Assembly: GCA_030149295.1 (NCBI GenBank)
Contig: JASBRV010000086.1
Span: 1-64,000, forward strand
Length of the DNA: 64,000 nt
Direction: 5' to 3'
Source: Bacteriovoracales bacterium
Lineage (GTDB): Bacteria; Bdellovibrionota; Bacteriovoracia; Bacteriovoracales; Bacteriovoracaceae
The notes beneath the pieces were generated by a model. That model did no database searches and was not told the DNA's origin. It worked only from the letters and a program-made list of their open reading frames with translations. The position numbers and the translations under genes were made by a program. Below, one piece after another: positions 41,300 through 50,210 of the stretch (position 1 is the stretch's first letter; every line of letters begins with the position of its first letter).

Positions 41300-42483
41300 T
41301 ATTCATCCTCACTGCTTAAGAAGTTGCTGTAGATACCTCTTGCTATTGGAGATAAGTTATACTTAAAAGGAATCTTCCAAAAAGCAACTTCTTGATCCTC
41401 TGGAACCTCTTCTTCAGAACCACCTAAATTCTGACTCTCTTCTTGTGTGATTTCATCACCTGTATCTGATGTCACACCGATGTCTTCTGCTTCATATTCT
41501 GTGAACCAAGTGTCTCCCTCATATTCACCTTTATGCTTAACCTCAATAACTCTGTATGTTCCTTTGAAATTTCTATCCTCAACACGAACATAATCATTAG
41601 GAAGCACACTTCCCATGAGAAGAGTTTTAAACTTAATTCCAGAAGGAGGTACTATCTTTGATTCTTTAGTTGTTGAAGAAGATGAGTCTTCTTTATATGA
41701 AACACTTCCTAGGAGACCTGTCCCCGGAGTTATCAGTGGCACAAGTTGTTTACGCTGGCTTTCTTCAGCTTTCTTCTGGGCCTTTTCGAACACCGTATCA
41801 ATGATATTGACAAAAGAGTCTTGAACATTATAAGCCAAGTTGTGTGATTCTGTGATTCTTTTCAAATTCTTGGAAGCTGTTCCTAGGAATTGAACAGAAG
41901 ATTTTGTGACTACACTATTTCCTAGCTTTGCCACTTGGCCTCTAGGCAAGTCTAAATCTTTAATCAAATCTTCTACAATAGCATCTACAGGAGTGCCTTT
42001 CTTATAAGAACGTGATGTTAATTGTTGTTTAGCAAATACACCACCATCTGATAAGGTTAGCTTTGTTTTTCTTCCTGGGCGCTGTAATTCATCTTCAACA
42101 AGCATGACATTACCCCGAAAGATTGTATGAGACCCTTCATCCTCATAACCTGCCTCTAATGTCACAAACAAATGGCTACCAGCATTATTGCTCAAGTAAT
42201 TCACTTGATTATCTGACAGGTTATGGATTGTAATCTCTGCTTTATTAGAGTCTTCGTTAGAGCCTCCTGTTTTCTCAATAGAGAACTCTATATTGTGATC
42301 TTCTATAACAATTGCATTAGGATCATTGGTTGCAAAGTATTCTTCAAGAATTTTCGCTTTACCTAACCCTGTGTCAATGTAAGGTGTACCTCCTAATGCA
42401 ATGTCGTTTGTGACCAAAGCACCTTTATCATTAGAAAAATTAAAAGGTTTTCCTAAGATGAGCCTATATACTCTCTTGAACAT
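41299..42483 (-). CDS. Baseplate hub protein, gp27/gpD-like, 394 aa
   Basis: Contains IEFSIEKTGGSNEDSNKAEI, TIHNLSDNQVNYLSN and LFVTLEAGYEDEG, typical of phage hub proteins, then YRVIEVKHKGEYEGDTWFTE near the C-terminus. It forms the hub that carries the spike. It overlaps the spike gene by one base. Confidence 0.75.
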   Translation of the reverse strand: MFKRVYRLILGKPFNFSNDKGALVTNDIALGGTPYIDTGLGKAKILEEYFATNDPNAIVIEDHNIEFSIEKTGGSNEDSNKAEITIHNLSDNQVNYLSNNAGSHLFVTLEAGYEDEGSHTIFRGNVMLVEDELQRPGRKTKLTLSDGGVFAKQQLTSRSYKKGTPVDAIVEDLIKDLDLPRGQVAKLGNSVVTKSSVQFLGTASKNLKRITESHNLAYNVQDSFVNIIDTVFEKAQKKAEESQRKQLVPLITPGTGLLGSVSYKEDSSSSTTKESKIVPPSGIKFKTLLMGSVLPNDYVRVEDRNFKGTYRVIEVKHKGEYEGDTWFTEYEAEDIGVTSDTGDEITQEESQNLGGSEEEVPEDQEVAFWKIPFKYNLSPIARGIYSNFLSSEDE

Positions 42484-42831
42484 TTAAGAACTCCTATAAT
42501 TCTCCATGATAGACTCTTCTATGTAAACCACCTGAAACCTTTTAGAGATACCTAAGTCATTTCTCCCTGGCCTTCCATAGTCTTTCTCAGTGTCAACAAT
42601 GAAGATACCTCCTAGTGGAACCCCTGGAATACCTCTGTAAGGCTCTAAGATATCTTGACCCACTACTAACCTTGTTTTGAATAGTGGGTCTTCTCCTTGA
42701 GGGCTTAAATAGAAAAACCAAGAACCGCTTCTATTGTTCCATCTGAATCTCAACGTATAGGCGACACCTTCAATAGAAACTGTCTGTGTACTATCAGGTG
42801 CTTCTCTATCAACCGGAAGCGTAAAAGGCAT
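42484..42831 (-). CDS. Baseplate plug protein (Pam3 gp18/DUF6983-like), 115 aa
   Basis: Sequence pattern SIEGVAYTLRFRWNNRSGSW, FFYLS and LVVGQDILEPYRGIPG fits the small baseplate plug family of contractile tails. It lies between hub and Dit-like genes, as expected. The family closes the tube end. Confidence 0.7.
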   Translation of the reverse strand: MPFTLPVDREAPDSTQTVSIEGVAYTLRFRWNNRSGSWFFYLSPQGEDPLFKTRLVVGQDILEPYRGIPGVPLGGIFIVDTEKDYGRPGRNDLGISKRFQVVYIEESIMENYRSS

Positions 42832-42833
42832 AG

Positions 42834-43469
42834 TTAATCTCCTATATCATTGATTGCATCACCAAAAACACTAGTACCTAACACTCTGTCAATAGATGAA
42901 AGTGTTGCTGTATCCGTTGAACCTTTGGATGATGTTCCGTTATTCTTAGTGCCTCTACTATCATCAGGAGAGGCTTTGTTGATGGCTAGAATTGTTGAAG
43001 CGGCTGTTACCAACCTTAGCTGTTCGACTTTCATCACCAAATTCAAAGAACCACCTGTAGAAGAAGAATGGTCAATCTTAATACTTTTGATCACGCAATT
43101 AGGGTATGCTTCATATTTTGTTACCAAAGTAAAAAGTTGAGATTGTTGTCTCATTTTCAAGAGCATGTCGTAAGCTTCTTTAGCTCTTGCTCTAATCCCA
43201 TCTTTTGTTCCTGGGCTTGTCAAAAGGCTGCCATCTCTTGATGGTCTCGTAGGAGAATAATCAGATACAGAACCTTTGATATCAAAAGTAGGATTTTCTG
43301 TTCTAACATGATCTGTAACATTAGCCCCCACCTGAACAGGATGAGAGCTAACCTCTGACTCAAAAGATTCCTCTAAAGAAGTGGTAGCATCAAGTTCAAT
43401 AAAGCCACTCCCTGGATTCTCAACTTCAGAAGGATAATAGAGCGACCCTGCAATAAAATACGTTGTCAT
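42834..43469 (-). CDS. Dit-like baseplate protein, 211 aa
   Basis: Residues ~30-70 carry SLEESFESEVSSHPVQVGAN and VTDHVRTENPTFDIKGSVSD, typical of the Dit-like tail protein N-terminal domain. The C-terminal third is Ser/Thr/Asp-rich. It joins the tape measure end to the hub. Confidence 0.7.
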   Translation of the reverse strand: MTTYFIAGSLYYPSEVENPGSGFIELDATTSLEESFESEVSSHPVQVGANVTDHVRTENPTFDIKGSVSDYSPTRPSRDGSLLTSPGTKDGIRARAKEAYDMLLKMRQQSQLFTLVTKYEAYPNCVIKSIKIDHSSSTGGSLNLVMKVEQLRLVTAASTILAINKASPDDSRGTKNNGTSSKGSTDTATLSSIDRVLGTSVFGDAINDIGD

Positions 43470-43470
43470 A

Positions 43471-44328
43471 TCATCCTCTTGTGTTCATATTGACGTTAGT
43501 TGATGTATCTGATCTTACTTTCTCTGTGACAAAATCTTTTGCACCTGGACCCATGTTCAAATTGATGTCTGCTGTAAAGTTCTTAATCATATCAAACATT
43601 GATTGATCTTTAGGCATATCCGCAATTGCTGAGGCTCTACCTGCGGTGTTATAAACCTTCACCGCTTTCTCCCCTAGACCTACAAAATTTCCAAGGCCAG
43701 GAACCATCTTAAGCAAGTCAACGACTTTCTGAAGGATATTTTTGAAAGAAGAAAACTTAGAAACAAGACGAACAGCACCTTTAATCAATGTACCAACACC
43801 TGTTACGATGCTCAGTATATAACCAAGACCCTTACCTAGTGTTGCAGTGAATTCATGGAATTCTGTTCCGAATACTTTTTTGAATACAGTAAGAAGATCG
43901 CTAAGAACAGCAAAAACAAGTCTGATCAGAAAAGTGATTGCTTTGATAATAGGAGTTAGGACACCAACAATAAATGAAGCAATCGGCTTAAGAACTTTGA
44001 TAATATCTGTGAATGTGTTGAACATCTCAGTGAACAACTCACCTAAGCCTGCATCCATGATAGCTTTGATGAATAAGTTCAACTCTGCCATCATTCTATT
44101 CTGTGCAACCCTGGTGGTTGTAAAAGCTTTCTCAAGACCCGGCGCAGCCATCTCTCTCATAGCCCCACTGAAAGCTGGTAAGAACTTCTCAGCAGCAATC
44201 TCGCCATTTTCCATTGCTTTCAAGAATTCTTGAGTTGTCATATTGACGGATTTAGCAGCAACCTGCATAACCGCTGGCATTCTATCACCAAGCTGTAATT
44301 TCAGTTCTTCCGACATCACTTGACCTTT
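43471..44328 (-). CDS. Tail tape measure protein, exon 2 (C-terminal 285 aa)
   Basis: Second exon; the coding frame begins at 44328 (AAA GGT CAA GTG) and joins to exon 1 to read ...LEQMAS-KGQVMSEEL. That join restores the common tape-measure sequence in which 'MASKG-x-[VL]-x-[SAG]-EEL' precedes helical segments. It contains several hydrophobic helices (residues ~90-170 of this exon: IKVLKPIASFIVGVLTPIIK, FLIRLVFAVLSDLL), expected for the membrane-penetrating part. Spliced protein is 638 aa, on the short side for a myovirus. Confidence 0.8.
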   Translation of the reverse strand, partial: KGQVMSEELKLQLGDRMPAVMQVAAKSVNMTTQEFLKAMENGEIAAEKFLPAFSGAMREMAAPGLEKAFTTTRVAQNRMMAELNLFIKAIMDAGLGELFTEMFNTFTDIIKVLKPIASFIVGVLTPIIKAITFLIRLVFAVLSDLLTVFKKVFGTEFHEFTATLGKGLGYILSIVTGVGTLIKGAVRLVSKFSSFKNILQKVVDLLKMVPGLGNFVGLGEKAVKVYNTAGRASAIADMPKDQSMFDMIKNFTADINLNMGPGAKDFVTEKVRSDTSTNVNMNTRG

Positions 44329-45379
44329 CGTTGTATTTATGATAAGACGCTACTCTTACCACGATGTCACTTAGACATCCTCATGCTTTCACATGAGACT
44401 TGACTATATCTTCACTTCATTGAAGTGCTTACCGTTTCCACTACCAATAGCTTGTAGTGTACTCTACTCCCTTCCGCTGTTTTGCGTGGTTTCGATAGTC
44501 GATGAGGTTGTCACTACCTTATCTTAGAATTTAAAATTTGAAGTTATATCTGAGAATATTTCTCTGCGTTTAACCCTTCTTATATCGTAGTCTTTGACAC
44601 CAGTTTTTTGTGATATATATGAAATGGAATCACCTTTCTCTAACATCATGGCTATTTCAATAATTTTATCAGGAGACTTTCTATGTTTCCTTTTTACTTT
44701 TATATTGAAATCCTTAGATATGTGTTTCCATCTTCTCCCACTTCTAATATCTGCTACAATATGCTTTTGCAGTGAAAACAACTCACAAATTTCTTTGTTC
44801 CTGTAACCTTGTTCCATTTTTATACAAATATCTGTAACCGTTTCATTTGAAAGAGAAGTCTGTGGATGGTTTTCACCTACGGAGTTGTACAAACCCATAT
44901 CCCAAGCATGTCTTTTGTTCTCTTTGCTAGTTACCCACTCTAGGTTTGAGACATCGTTGTGATTTTTAATTCCATCTTTGTGATTAACTTCTCTTTTACT
45001 ATGTGGGTTAGGTAAATAAGTTTCTGCAACAAGCCTGTGAACTTTTCTCTGAATCCACTTGTTATCTTTCTCACAGTACAAACTAACTCTTAAATACCCT
45101 TGATTATTTGAGCTTTGCTTAAGAGTTTTACCCGTTACTTTGTTTTTTATAATACCTTCTTTTGAAACGAGATACTTTTTATATACAGGATGATTTTTCA
45201 TATTTACCTCCTTACTATTTTCAGGTAGGTAGTGACAACCTGCTGATTTCCCATTGTTACATCTTAACCGTTTTTATAACCTTCACATTTGAATCTATCT
45301 CTAGAAACTCTGTTGTGGTGGTTAAGCTTTAGGGGGTTCCAGCATTTAGTAAGTTTAGGGCGAGCCAAAGTATAAGTAA
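44329..45379 (-). other. Group I intron in the tape measure gene
   Basis: 1051 bases with U before the 5' splice site (GCGAGT|TTACTT) and G as the last intron base (CAACG|AAAGG), as required for group I introns. The S-type core AAGATATAGTC lies at 44402-44412 and the 3' end carries GTAGCGTCTTA (44343-44353), shared with the terminase intron. A perfect 15-bp stem (44505-44519 with 45227-45241) closes a loop that holds the HNH ORF. Removing it joins the two tape-measure exons in frame. Confidence 0.85.
44524..45201 (-). CDS. Intron-encoded NUMOD4-HNH homing endonuclease, 225 aa
   Basis: N-terminal NUMOD4-like part (KYLVSKEGIIKNKVTGKTLK), HNH core (VHRLVAETYLPNPHSKREVNHKDG ... NLEWVT, quoted by its key residues: H, two N, H), then two helix-turn-helix-like DNA-binding segments (NKEICELFSLQKHIVADIR; YISQKTGVKDYDIRRV). 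AAGGAGG before the ATG. The protein would cut intron-less copies of the tape-measure gene and spread the intron. The ORF is intact. Confidence 0.9.
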   Translation of the reverse strand: MKNHPVYKKYLVSKEGIIKNKVTGKTLKQSSNNQGYLRVSLYCEKDNKWIQRKVHRLVAETYLPNPHSKREVNHKDGIKNHNDVSNLEWVTSKENKRHAWDMGLYNSVGENHPQTSLSNETVTDICIKMEQGYRNKEICELFSLQKHIVADIRSGRRWKHISKDFNIKVKRKHRKSPDKIIEIAMMLEKGDSISYISQKTGVKDYDIRRVKRREIFSDITSNFKF

Positions 45380-46438
45380 ACTCGCCATTTGCTCCAAGGC
45401 CCTAATAGTGCCTCTAATTTCTTCTGATGTTAGACCGAAAACTGTAGCAGCTTCGGCAACACCTAAGAATTGCTCTTTTACTTGATCAAAAGTGAATCCC
45501 ATATTCTGTGCTGCAAGAGCATAACGAGAGAAACCTTTCGCATTAGCAGCAGCATCAATGCCCAGCCTTTGAGATTGCTCAATCAAGAATTCCATGGCAG
45601 GTGCTGCATTTTCGCCTAGAGCTACTTCCATCATAACGCCAGCGGATTCAAACTCCTGACCAATTCTATTAATATTTTGAGCAGCAGCGAAAGCTGAGTA
45701 GGCTCCTGTGAGGGATGCAACAGTTGTTCTTAACTTATTAAAGCTCATATTAGCTTTATTCGTGGACCTAGCTGCTCTCTCTTGGGCTTTTGCTACTTTA
45801 TAGATCGAAGCCCAAGAATTTCTCATCGCCCTGCCCGATCTTTGAAGGGCTTGATTCTGTTGACGAATCTTATGATTATGCTTATCAATAAGAGGATTCA
45901 ACCTTTGATACATTTTCTCCATTGCAAGGTTGAATTGTGCTCTGCTTGTCTTTCCTTCTAAGTGAGATTTTTTAACTGACCCAAAAGTAGCATTAAAGGC
46001 TCCCTCACCTCCTTTAATCCCCGCTCTCTTCATTTTATTCTGAAGCTTAGCTTGGGCTTTCATCACTCTTAACTTTCTTTCATCTGTATCAAGTGCTTTC
46101 TTCGTAGAAACAGATTCTTTGGAAGCCTCCTTTGCTGCTTTTTGAGCAGCAGAAACTTCCTTACCAGCAACAGTATTCTTCTTCCTAGCTGTATCCAGAG
46201 ACTTATTTAGGAGTCTCATCTCTTCACGAGCTTTTTGGAGACGGGTTTTCTGTTGCTGTGCAGCAGCACTAGCTTGTCTTGTAACACCTGATCCTATCTT
46301 CATTTTGTTCAGAGAAGCTAATTCCTTTTTGAGCTTCATAATATCGCTCTTGAAGGTTTTCATTACCTTCAATGATTTTCTATCAAAGCGATACTGAACT
46401 TCAGAATAGACACCAGAGACTTTATCTCCACCAGCCAT
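45380..46438 (-). CDS. Tail tape measure protein, exon 1 (N-terminal 353 aa)
   Basis: Starts MAGGDKVSGVYSEVQY; coiled-coil helical region (residues ~30-140, Lys/Ala/Glu-rich), then the tape-measure core: LTGAYSAFAAAQNINRIGQ, FESAGVMMEVALGEN, GFSRYALAAQNMGFTFD and GVAEAATVFGL, ending at the splice site ...RALEQMAS. Unspliced mRNA would add 16 unrelated residues and stop (at 45329). The tape measure sets tail length and passes through the tail tube. Confidence 0.85.
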
Positions 46439-46440
46439 TC

Positions 46441-46728
46441 TTATCTCCTTCCTTTGTCACCACTTTTACTTTCTTGTTCTTTTTGTATGACTTCTTCAAT
46501 AAAGTCTTTAATATCAAGATATTCGTTAAGCTTAAGTACAACATCAATTGGACTGTTCATAACATCACTTAATGTGGCGCTGCATTCTTTGGAACAAACA
46601 GGTCGAAATGCCAAAAACTCTAGGGTAGATAAGCTAGTATTGTCTTCAACGTACTGCACTGCTTTATTAAAAGCTTTGCTTTGACGATTTACAGACCCAT
46701 CAGATTCCCTTGTAAATCGCCGTCGAAT
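46441..46728 (-). CDS. Tail assembly chaperone, -1 frame extension (second part)
   Basis: This frame has no ATG and no ribosome binding site; its first usual start (GTG 46659) is not preceded by one. It is reached by a -1 shift at CCCTTTA (46728-46734) near the end of the upstream gene, giving 95 more residues (IRRRFTRESDGSVNRQ ... ESKSGDKGRR). It sits between tail tube/chaperone and tape measure genes, where phages carry the G/GT frameshift pair. Confidence 0.75.
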   Translation of the reverse strand: MRRRFTRESDGSVNRQSKAFNKAVQYVEDNTSLSTLEFLAFRPVCSKECSATLSDVMNSPIDVVLKLNEYLDIKDFIEEVIQKEQESKSGDKGRR

Positions 46729-47126
46729 AAAGGGCCAACATTAACCTTGATAACTGATACACAAATCATGAGAACATCTTTGTATGTCATTCCTGCTTCT
46801 TCAAGTCTTTTAATACTTGCTTGAACAGGAACACCATTATCATTAAGAAAAACCACCCCATCTAGAAGCTCAGGAATAGTGATACTCAAATCCTGAGTAG
46901 CTAGAGCGTCTGTCACACCACGGATAACAGCAGCAAGATACAAACTCCCTGAATCATCATCATCTTCCTCAGAAGCCATAGCAGCGGCATTCGCCATAGG
47001 TCCACCTACAAGAGGCATTACATATTTGGTTTTGGCAATATGCTGTTGCATTGTCCACTCAGGAATAAACACATCACGATCACCAATATGCTTTTTAATT
47101 CCGGGGATTTTATCTGAAATATCCAT
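46689..47126 (-). CDS. Tail assembly chaperone, 145 aa (frame 0 product)
   Basis: Helical, acidic protein that directly follows the tail tube gene in the transcript and precedes the tape measure, the fixed place of tail assembly chaperones. Frame 0 ends ...GDLQGNLMGL. A canonical slippery heptamer lies in frame at codons 131-133 from the start (C CCT TTA). A -1 shift gives a 228-aa fusion. Chaperones of this type coat the tape measure before the tube polymerises. Confidence 0.75.
   Translation of the reverse strand: MDISDKIPGIKKHIGDRDVFIPEWTMQQHIAKTKYVMPLVGGPMANAAAMASEEDDDDSGSLYLAAVIRGVTDALATQDLSITIPELLDGVVFLNDNGVPVQASIKRLEEAGMTYKDVLMICVSVIKVNVGPLFDGDLQGNLMGL
46728..46734 (-). promoter_or_regulatory. 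-1 programmed ribosomal frameshift slippery site
   Basis: On the minus strand CCCTTTA in phase C-CCT-TTA, the X-XXY-YYZ pattern. After slippage tRNA-Pro and tRNA-Leu re-pair with CCC and TTT. The -1 frame is open only from a TAA a few codons upstream, so the shift must happen here or within the next 11 codons. Confidence 0.75.
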
Positions 47127-47144
47127 TTATTTACCTCACAGACT

Positions 47145-47165
47145 AAAAAGGGGGCCGAAGCCCCC
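47145..47165 (-). terminator. Intrinsic terminator after the tail tube gene
   Basis: On the minus strand GGGGGC-TTCG-GCCCCC (stable TTCG loop) is followed by TTTTTAG. It lies between tail tube and chaperone genes, where partial termination would keep tube levels above those of downstream proteins. Confidence 0.8.
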
Positions 47166-47173
47166 TGTAAATT

Positions 47174-47647
47174 TTAAGAAGACAAACCTCGGGCCGCAGC
47201 ATAAGCCAGGACACCATCAAGGTTGTTACCACCACCACGACGAACGGAAGTCAGGAAGAATTGATATTCTCTTTCTCCTACTTCTGGACCCCAAGAGTGT
47301 GTTGCATCTGTCTTCAACCAAGCAATAGAAGTACCAAAACTTCCTGCCGGTGTAGAAGGATCAAGAAGACTAGCTTTAACCTCTGGGGTGTATTCTTGTC
47401 TAGCCATTTGTTCGATGAATTGTAGGTAAGGAGAGTTATGCATGAGACGAATAGTTAGAATACCTGTGGCATTTCTATTAATCGCACGGGAAATATCTCC
47501 CTTCATTCCTACTGTTTCATTTGTGAAATCTTCATTTCTTTCGATACTGATTGCGTCATCTCCATCAGAGAACCCAAATACAGGGATGTCATCAAGCAGA
47601 AGAACGACTTTATCAGGATCATAAGTACCTAGATAGATACCGGACAT
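47174..47647 (-). CDS. Tail tube protein (DUF3277-type), 157 aa
   Basis: Pattern IYLGTYDPDKVVLLLDDIPV, DAISIERNEDFTNETVGMKG and MHNSPYLQFIEQMARQ fits the small tail tube family found with DUF3383 sheaths. It lies right after the sheath gene and is followed by a strong terminator, as expected of an abundant protein. Confidence 0.85.
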   Translation of the reverse strand: MSGIYLGTYDPDKVVLLLDDIPVFGFSDGDDAISIERNEDFTNETVGMKGDISRAINRNATGILTIRLMHNSPYLQFIEQMARQEYTPEVKASLLDPSTPAGSFGTSIAWLKTDATHSWGPEVGEREYQFFLTSVRRGGGNNLDGVLAYAAARGLSS

Positions 47648-47662
47648 TTATTATTCTCCTTT

Positions 47663-48733
47663 TTACGGTAGCTCAATGTATCCACGGATAGGACGCATGT
47701 AATGAACAGCACCAGCAACATAGGCTGTGAATTGAATGCTATTCAACTCTCGGGCTGCTTTGTCATTCTGAGAAATATCACTCAGGTTTGGCATGATAAC
47801 CACAGGGGCTCTATCTGATGTCAGGAAGCCTTCAGCGATTCGTAGATACAACTGATCGTAAATAGTATTTTCAATCATTGTGAAGCCTACAGAATCATAA
47901 GGAATCTTTCTTCCAAGATCAGACTGACGCTTCATCAGACCGAACAACTCTTCTTCAAGTCGAGCCTCAAGGTACAGAGAACCACGAACTGTATCAAAGA
48001 AGTCTCCATTAACCATCTTACCGTCAAGGAAGAACCCAACGCCTGCGATCATCGGATAGATGTTGCCATTTTTCTCTTGGATGAATTGAGCTTCTGTCCG
48101 AGAAAACTTATCAACAGGAACACCCGGAAGAGTTTTCCCGTGAAGAGTAGAAGTACCCGGAGTAAGACCAGCCATAGCGCCAACGATACCACCTTCACCC
48201 CAATTCGTATCTGCTTCTTTATCAGCTTTTAGAATAGTGTGACCGTACTGAAGGTCTTTAAGCTGAGACAAGATGTCTGTGGTTGCAGAAGTCCAAATAT
48301 CCACATCAGAAGAGGATGTTACATAGATCACTCTGTTTTGCTCTGCATATTCAGCAAGGGCAAGAATATCCGATTCTGTATGTGTATCTGCCATGAGGAA
48401 GAACCAAGAAGTTGTCTCTCCTTCAACAGCAGCCAGGGCTTCTGTGTAGGTCTCTGTAGAAGCAGTCACTTCAACATTACCAATGATAACCTGTCGAGGC
48501 GGAGCAATACCTGAGAAGGCATTACCAGCCATAACCACAGCAGCATCATCTTCAGCAAAACCATCATCAACCATAGTAGTTGTATCGGTATAGATTCGAA
48601 TTCTATCCGTAGCTCCAAAAGGAGTGTCTGCTGCAAGAATCAGTGGAGTGTTGAAATCGGCTGTATCAATTGGGCGAGTGCCTAATGTAATCTGTACATC
48701 AATAATGTCTTCAATCGTGAAAACACTAGCCAT
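47663..48733 (-). CDS. Tail sheath protein (DUF3383-type), 356 aa
   Basis: N-terminal VQITLGTRPIDTADFNTPLI is characteristic of the DUF3383 sheath family, followed by the family's mixed alpha/beta body and the C-terminal part with AREL and YMRPIRGYIEL. Sheath subunits contract to drive the tube. The length fits a small sheath protein. Confidence 0.88.
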   Translation of the reverse strand: MASVFTIEDIIDVQITLGTRPIDTADFNTPLILAADTPFGATDRIRIYTDTTTMVDDGFAEDDAAVVMAGNAFSGIAPPRQVIIGNVEVTASTETYTEALAAVEGETTSWFFLMADTHTESDILALAEYAEQNRVIYVTSSSDVDIWTSATTDILSQLKDLQYGHTILKADKEADTNWGEGGIVGAMAGLTPGTSTLHGKTLPGVPVDKFSRTEAQFIQEKNGNIYPMIAGVGFFLDGKMVNGDFFDTVRGSLYLEARLEEELFGLMKRQSDLGRKIPYDSVGFTMIENTIYDQLYLRIAEGFLTSDRAPVVIMPNLSDISQNDKAARELNSIQFTAYVAGAVHYMRPIRGYIELP

Positions 48734-48760
48734 TATTTTCTCCTAGTTAGCTGACTTTTA

Positions 48761-49384
48761 TTATGTGAAAAATGAGGATGTGTCAATGTAGAACACACTA
48801 CCCTCGAAAACCTGGTAATCCAGATTAGTGAAATCTAATATCAAAGAAGGTTCAGTAAATGGATTGAATTCTTCATCATTATCTATTACTGCACCAGAAG
48901 TGTTGATCTTTTCAATAATAGAAGGATCATCGCCACCTCTATCAGGGCCTCCCTGAGCGAAGTAGAACTCCACAGAAAATTGAGCGCGTTCTTCAATTCT
49001 TTCTTTAGATAAAGCTCTTGAAGCATTTCTAACAGGAGAAGACTGTATGTAAGAGAGGTTGTATTCTTTTAGGATATTTTTTGTAAGCCTCTCTCTAAAC
49101 CCCACAGCAATACTCTGGGCTCTACTAATAGAGTATTCACCATATGTGTATAAAGAGCAAGTGCCAATAAACTCAGAATATGAAGAAGTCCTCCCATTAT
49201 CATCAGGAGATGATTCATATATTCTTCGTGAAGTCACAGGTTCGATATCTGTAATTTTAATTACAGTATAAGGCCCTTTAGGTGGGTTAAAATTACTATC
49301 TCTCAAGTAAACATCTTCATCAGGGAGGCAAGCTTTAATGAAATCCCAAAATGCATTATAGAATGTTTTTTCAATAGGTTCCAT
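48761..49384 (-). CDS. Tail terminator/neck-type protein, 207 aa
   Basis: The layout (N-terminal helix, then GPYTVIKITDIEPVTSR and a central region with beta strands and ARALSKERIEERAQFSVEFY) resembles LIC_12616-type neck proteins adjacent to the sheath gene. The C-terminal ~60 residues are acidic and extra. Position supports tail completion; identity is moderately sure. Confidence 0.6.
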   Translation of the reverse strand: MEPIEKTFYNAFWDFIKACLPDEDVYLRDSNFNPPKGPYTVIKITDIEPVTSRRIYESSPDDNGRTSSYSEFIGTCSLYTYGEYSISRAQSIAVGFRERLTKNILKEYNLSYIQSSPVRNASRALSKERIEERAQFSVEFYFAQGGPDRGGDDPSIIEKINTSGAVIDNDEEFNPFTEPSLILDFTNLDYQVFEGSVFYIDTSSFFT

Positions 49385-49386
49385 CG

Positions 49387-49755
49387 TTACCTCTCATTAA
49401 TCTTGGAGACATAAACCTCATAATGAGTTTGAACACCTACATCCCAAACCTTTGTCTTAATGGCTTTGTAAGTCTCCCCCCTAATCTCTACATAATCTCC
49501 AAGTTGATCTGTTCCTTCAATTTCAGGAAGGATTTCTGTAGTTGTGTAGATAACCTGTATGTCTGTGTCTCTGTAGCCTTCTGGAAGAGGCTCTGACCAT
49601 GTTCCTTTCGCAGGCTGGGCCGATGCATTAAGGACATCGTAAGGCGTCTCTGTGGGACTTAGAACCTCATTCCTGGGGCCTAGCTGCTGGACTCTTCGGT
49701 AAGCCTGGAAAGTTTTTCTTGGTATAAGCTTAGGAGCCCATGGACCCATAATCAC
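49387..49755 (-). CDS. Head-tail joining protein, 122 aa
   Basis: Small protein with Pro-rich N-terminus (RKTFQAYRRVQQLGPRNEVL) and a beta-rich C-terminal half (LGDYVEIRGETYKAIKTKVW) typical of connector/stopper proteins. Overlaps the neighbouring gene by 4 bases. Role inferred from position. Confidence 0.55.
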   Translation of the reverse strand: MIMGPWAPKLIPRKTFQAYRRVQQLGPRNEVLSPTETPYDVLNASAQPAKGTWSEPLPEGYRDTDIQVIYTTTEILPEIEGTDQLGDYVEIRGETYKAIKTKVWDVGVQTHYEVYVSKINER

Positions 49756-50210
49756 TCTCCTTCGTAAACTTTAGTGTCAATCTTGTCTCTTATCCATCCT
49801 TCTTCAAGTAGAGGGTGATCAAACCCTTTATTCTTAATTGTGGATTCTGCGTTCTCTTGGTAAAAAGCAGGAGCTTCATCTAACACTTGAGTTATCCTGA
49901 TTTCTTGTATTCTTGTGGCTAATCGAATTGCCTGTTGGAGACTCACTTCACCTCTTTGGAACTTTCTATAAGCTGCTGCCATTGCTCTTTCTGTTGGCAA
50001 TCTGGCTTCTTCTGCTCCATCGGCGACCCAAGGTCTTTGAGGTATATGCTCTGAACCTTCGTGTTGAATCCTAGCAATATCTCCTGCTGTCAGTCCTGAT
50101 CTAGGATGACTGCCACTATCCTCAAAATAACCGACCCTTGCTGTAACAGGGCCTTTTTCCATTCTTTGGATAATCCTATCAAGCTTCTTAGTATCAGCTT
50201 TTGTACTCAT
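49752..50210 (-). CDS. HK97-gp10/virion morphogenesis-like protein, 152 aa
   Basis: Has TARVGYFEDSGSHPRSGLTA, ARIQHEGSEHIPQRPWVADG (the H-E-x-G and IP-x-RP segments common in gp10-like neck proteins) and a helical C-terminal part. It helps join head and tail. Overlaps both neighbours by 4 bases. Confidence 0.7.
   Translation of the reverse strand: MSTKADTKKLDRIIQRMEKGPVTARVGYFEDSGSHPRSGLTAGDIARIQHEGSEHIPQRPWVADGAEEARLPTERAMAAAYRKFQRGEVSLQQAIRLATRIQEIRITQVLDEAPAFYQENAESTIKNKGFDHPLLEEGWIRDKIDTKVYEGE

Noticed and set aside
46700-46710. GGGAAT or GGGT near the stop as the frameshift site
   Set aside because: They do not form an X-XXY-YYZ pattern in frame; CCCTTTA just upstream does.
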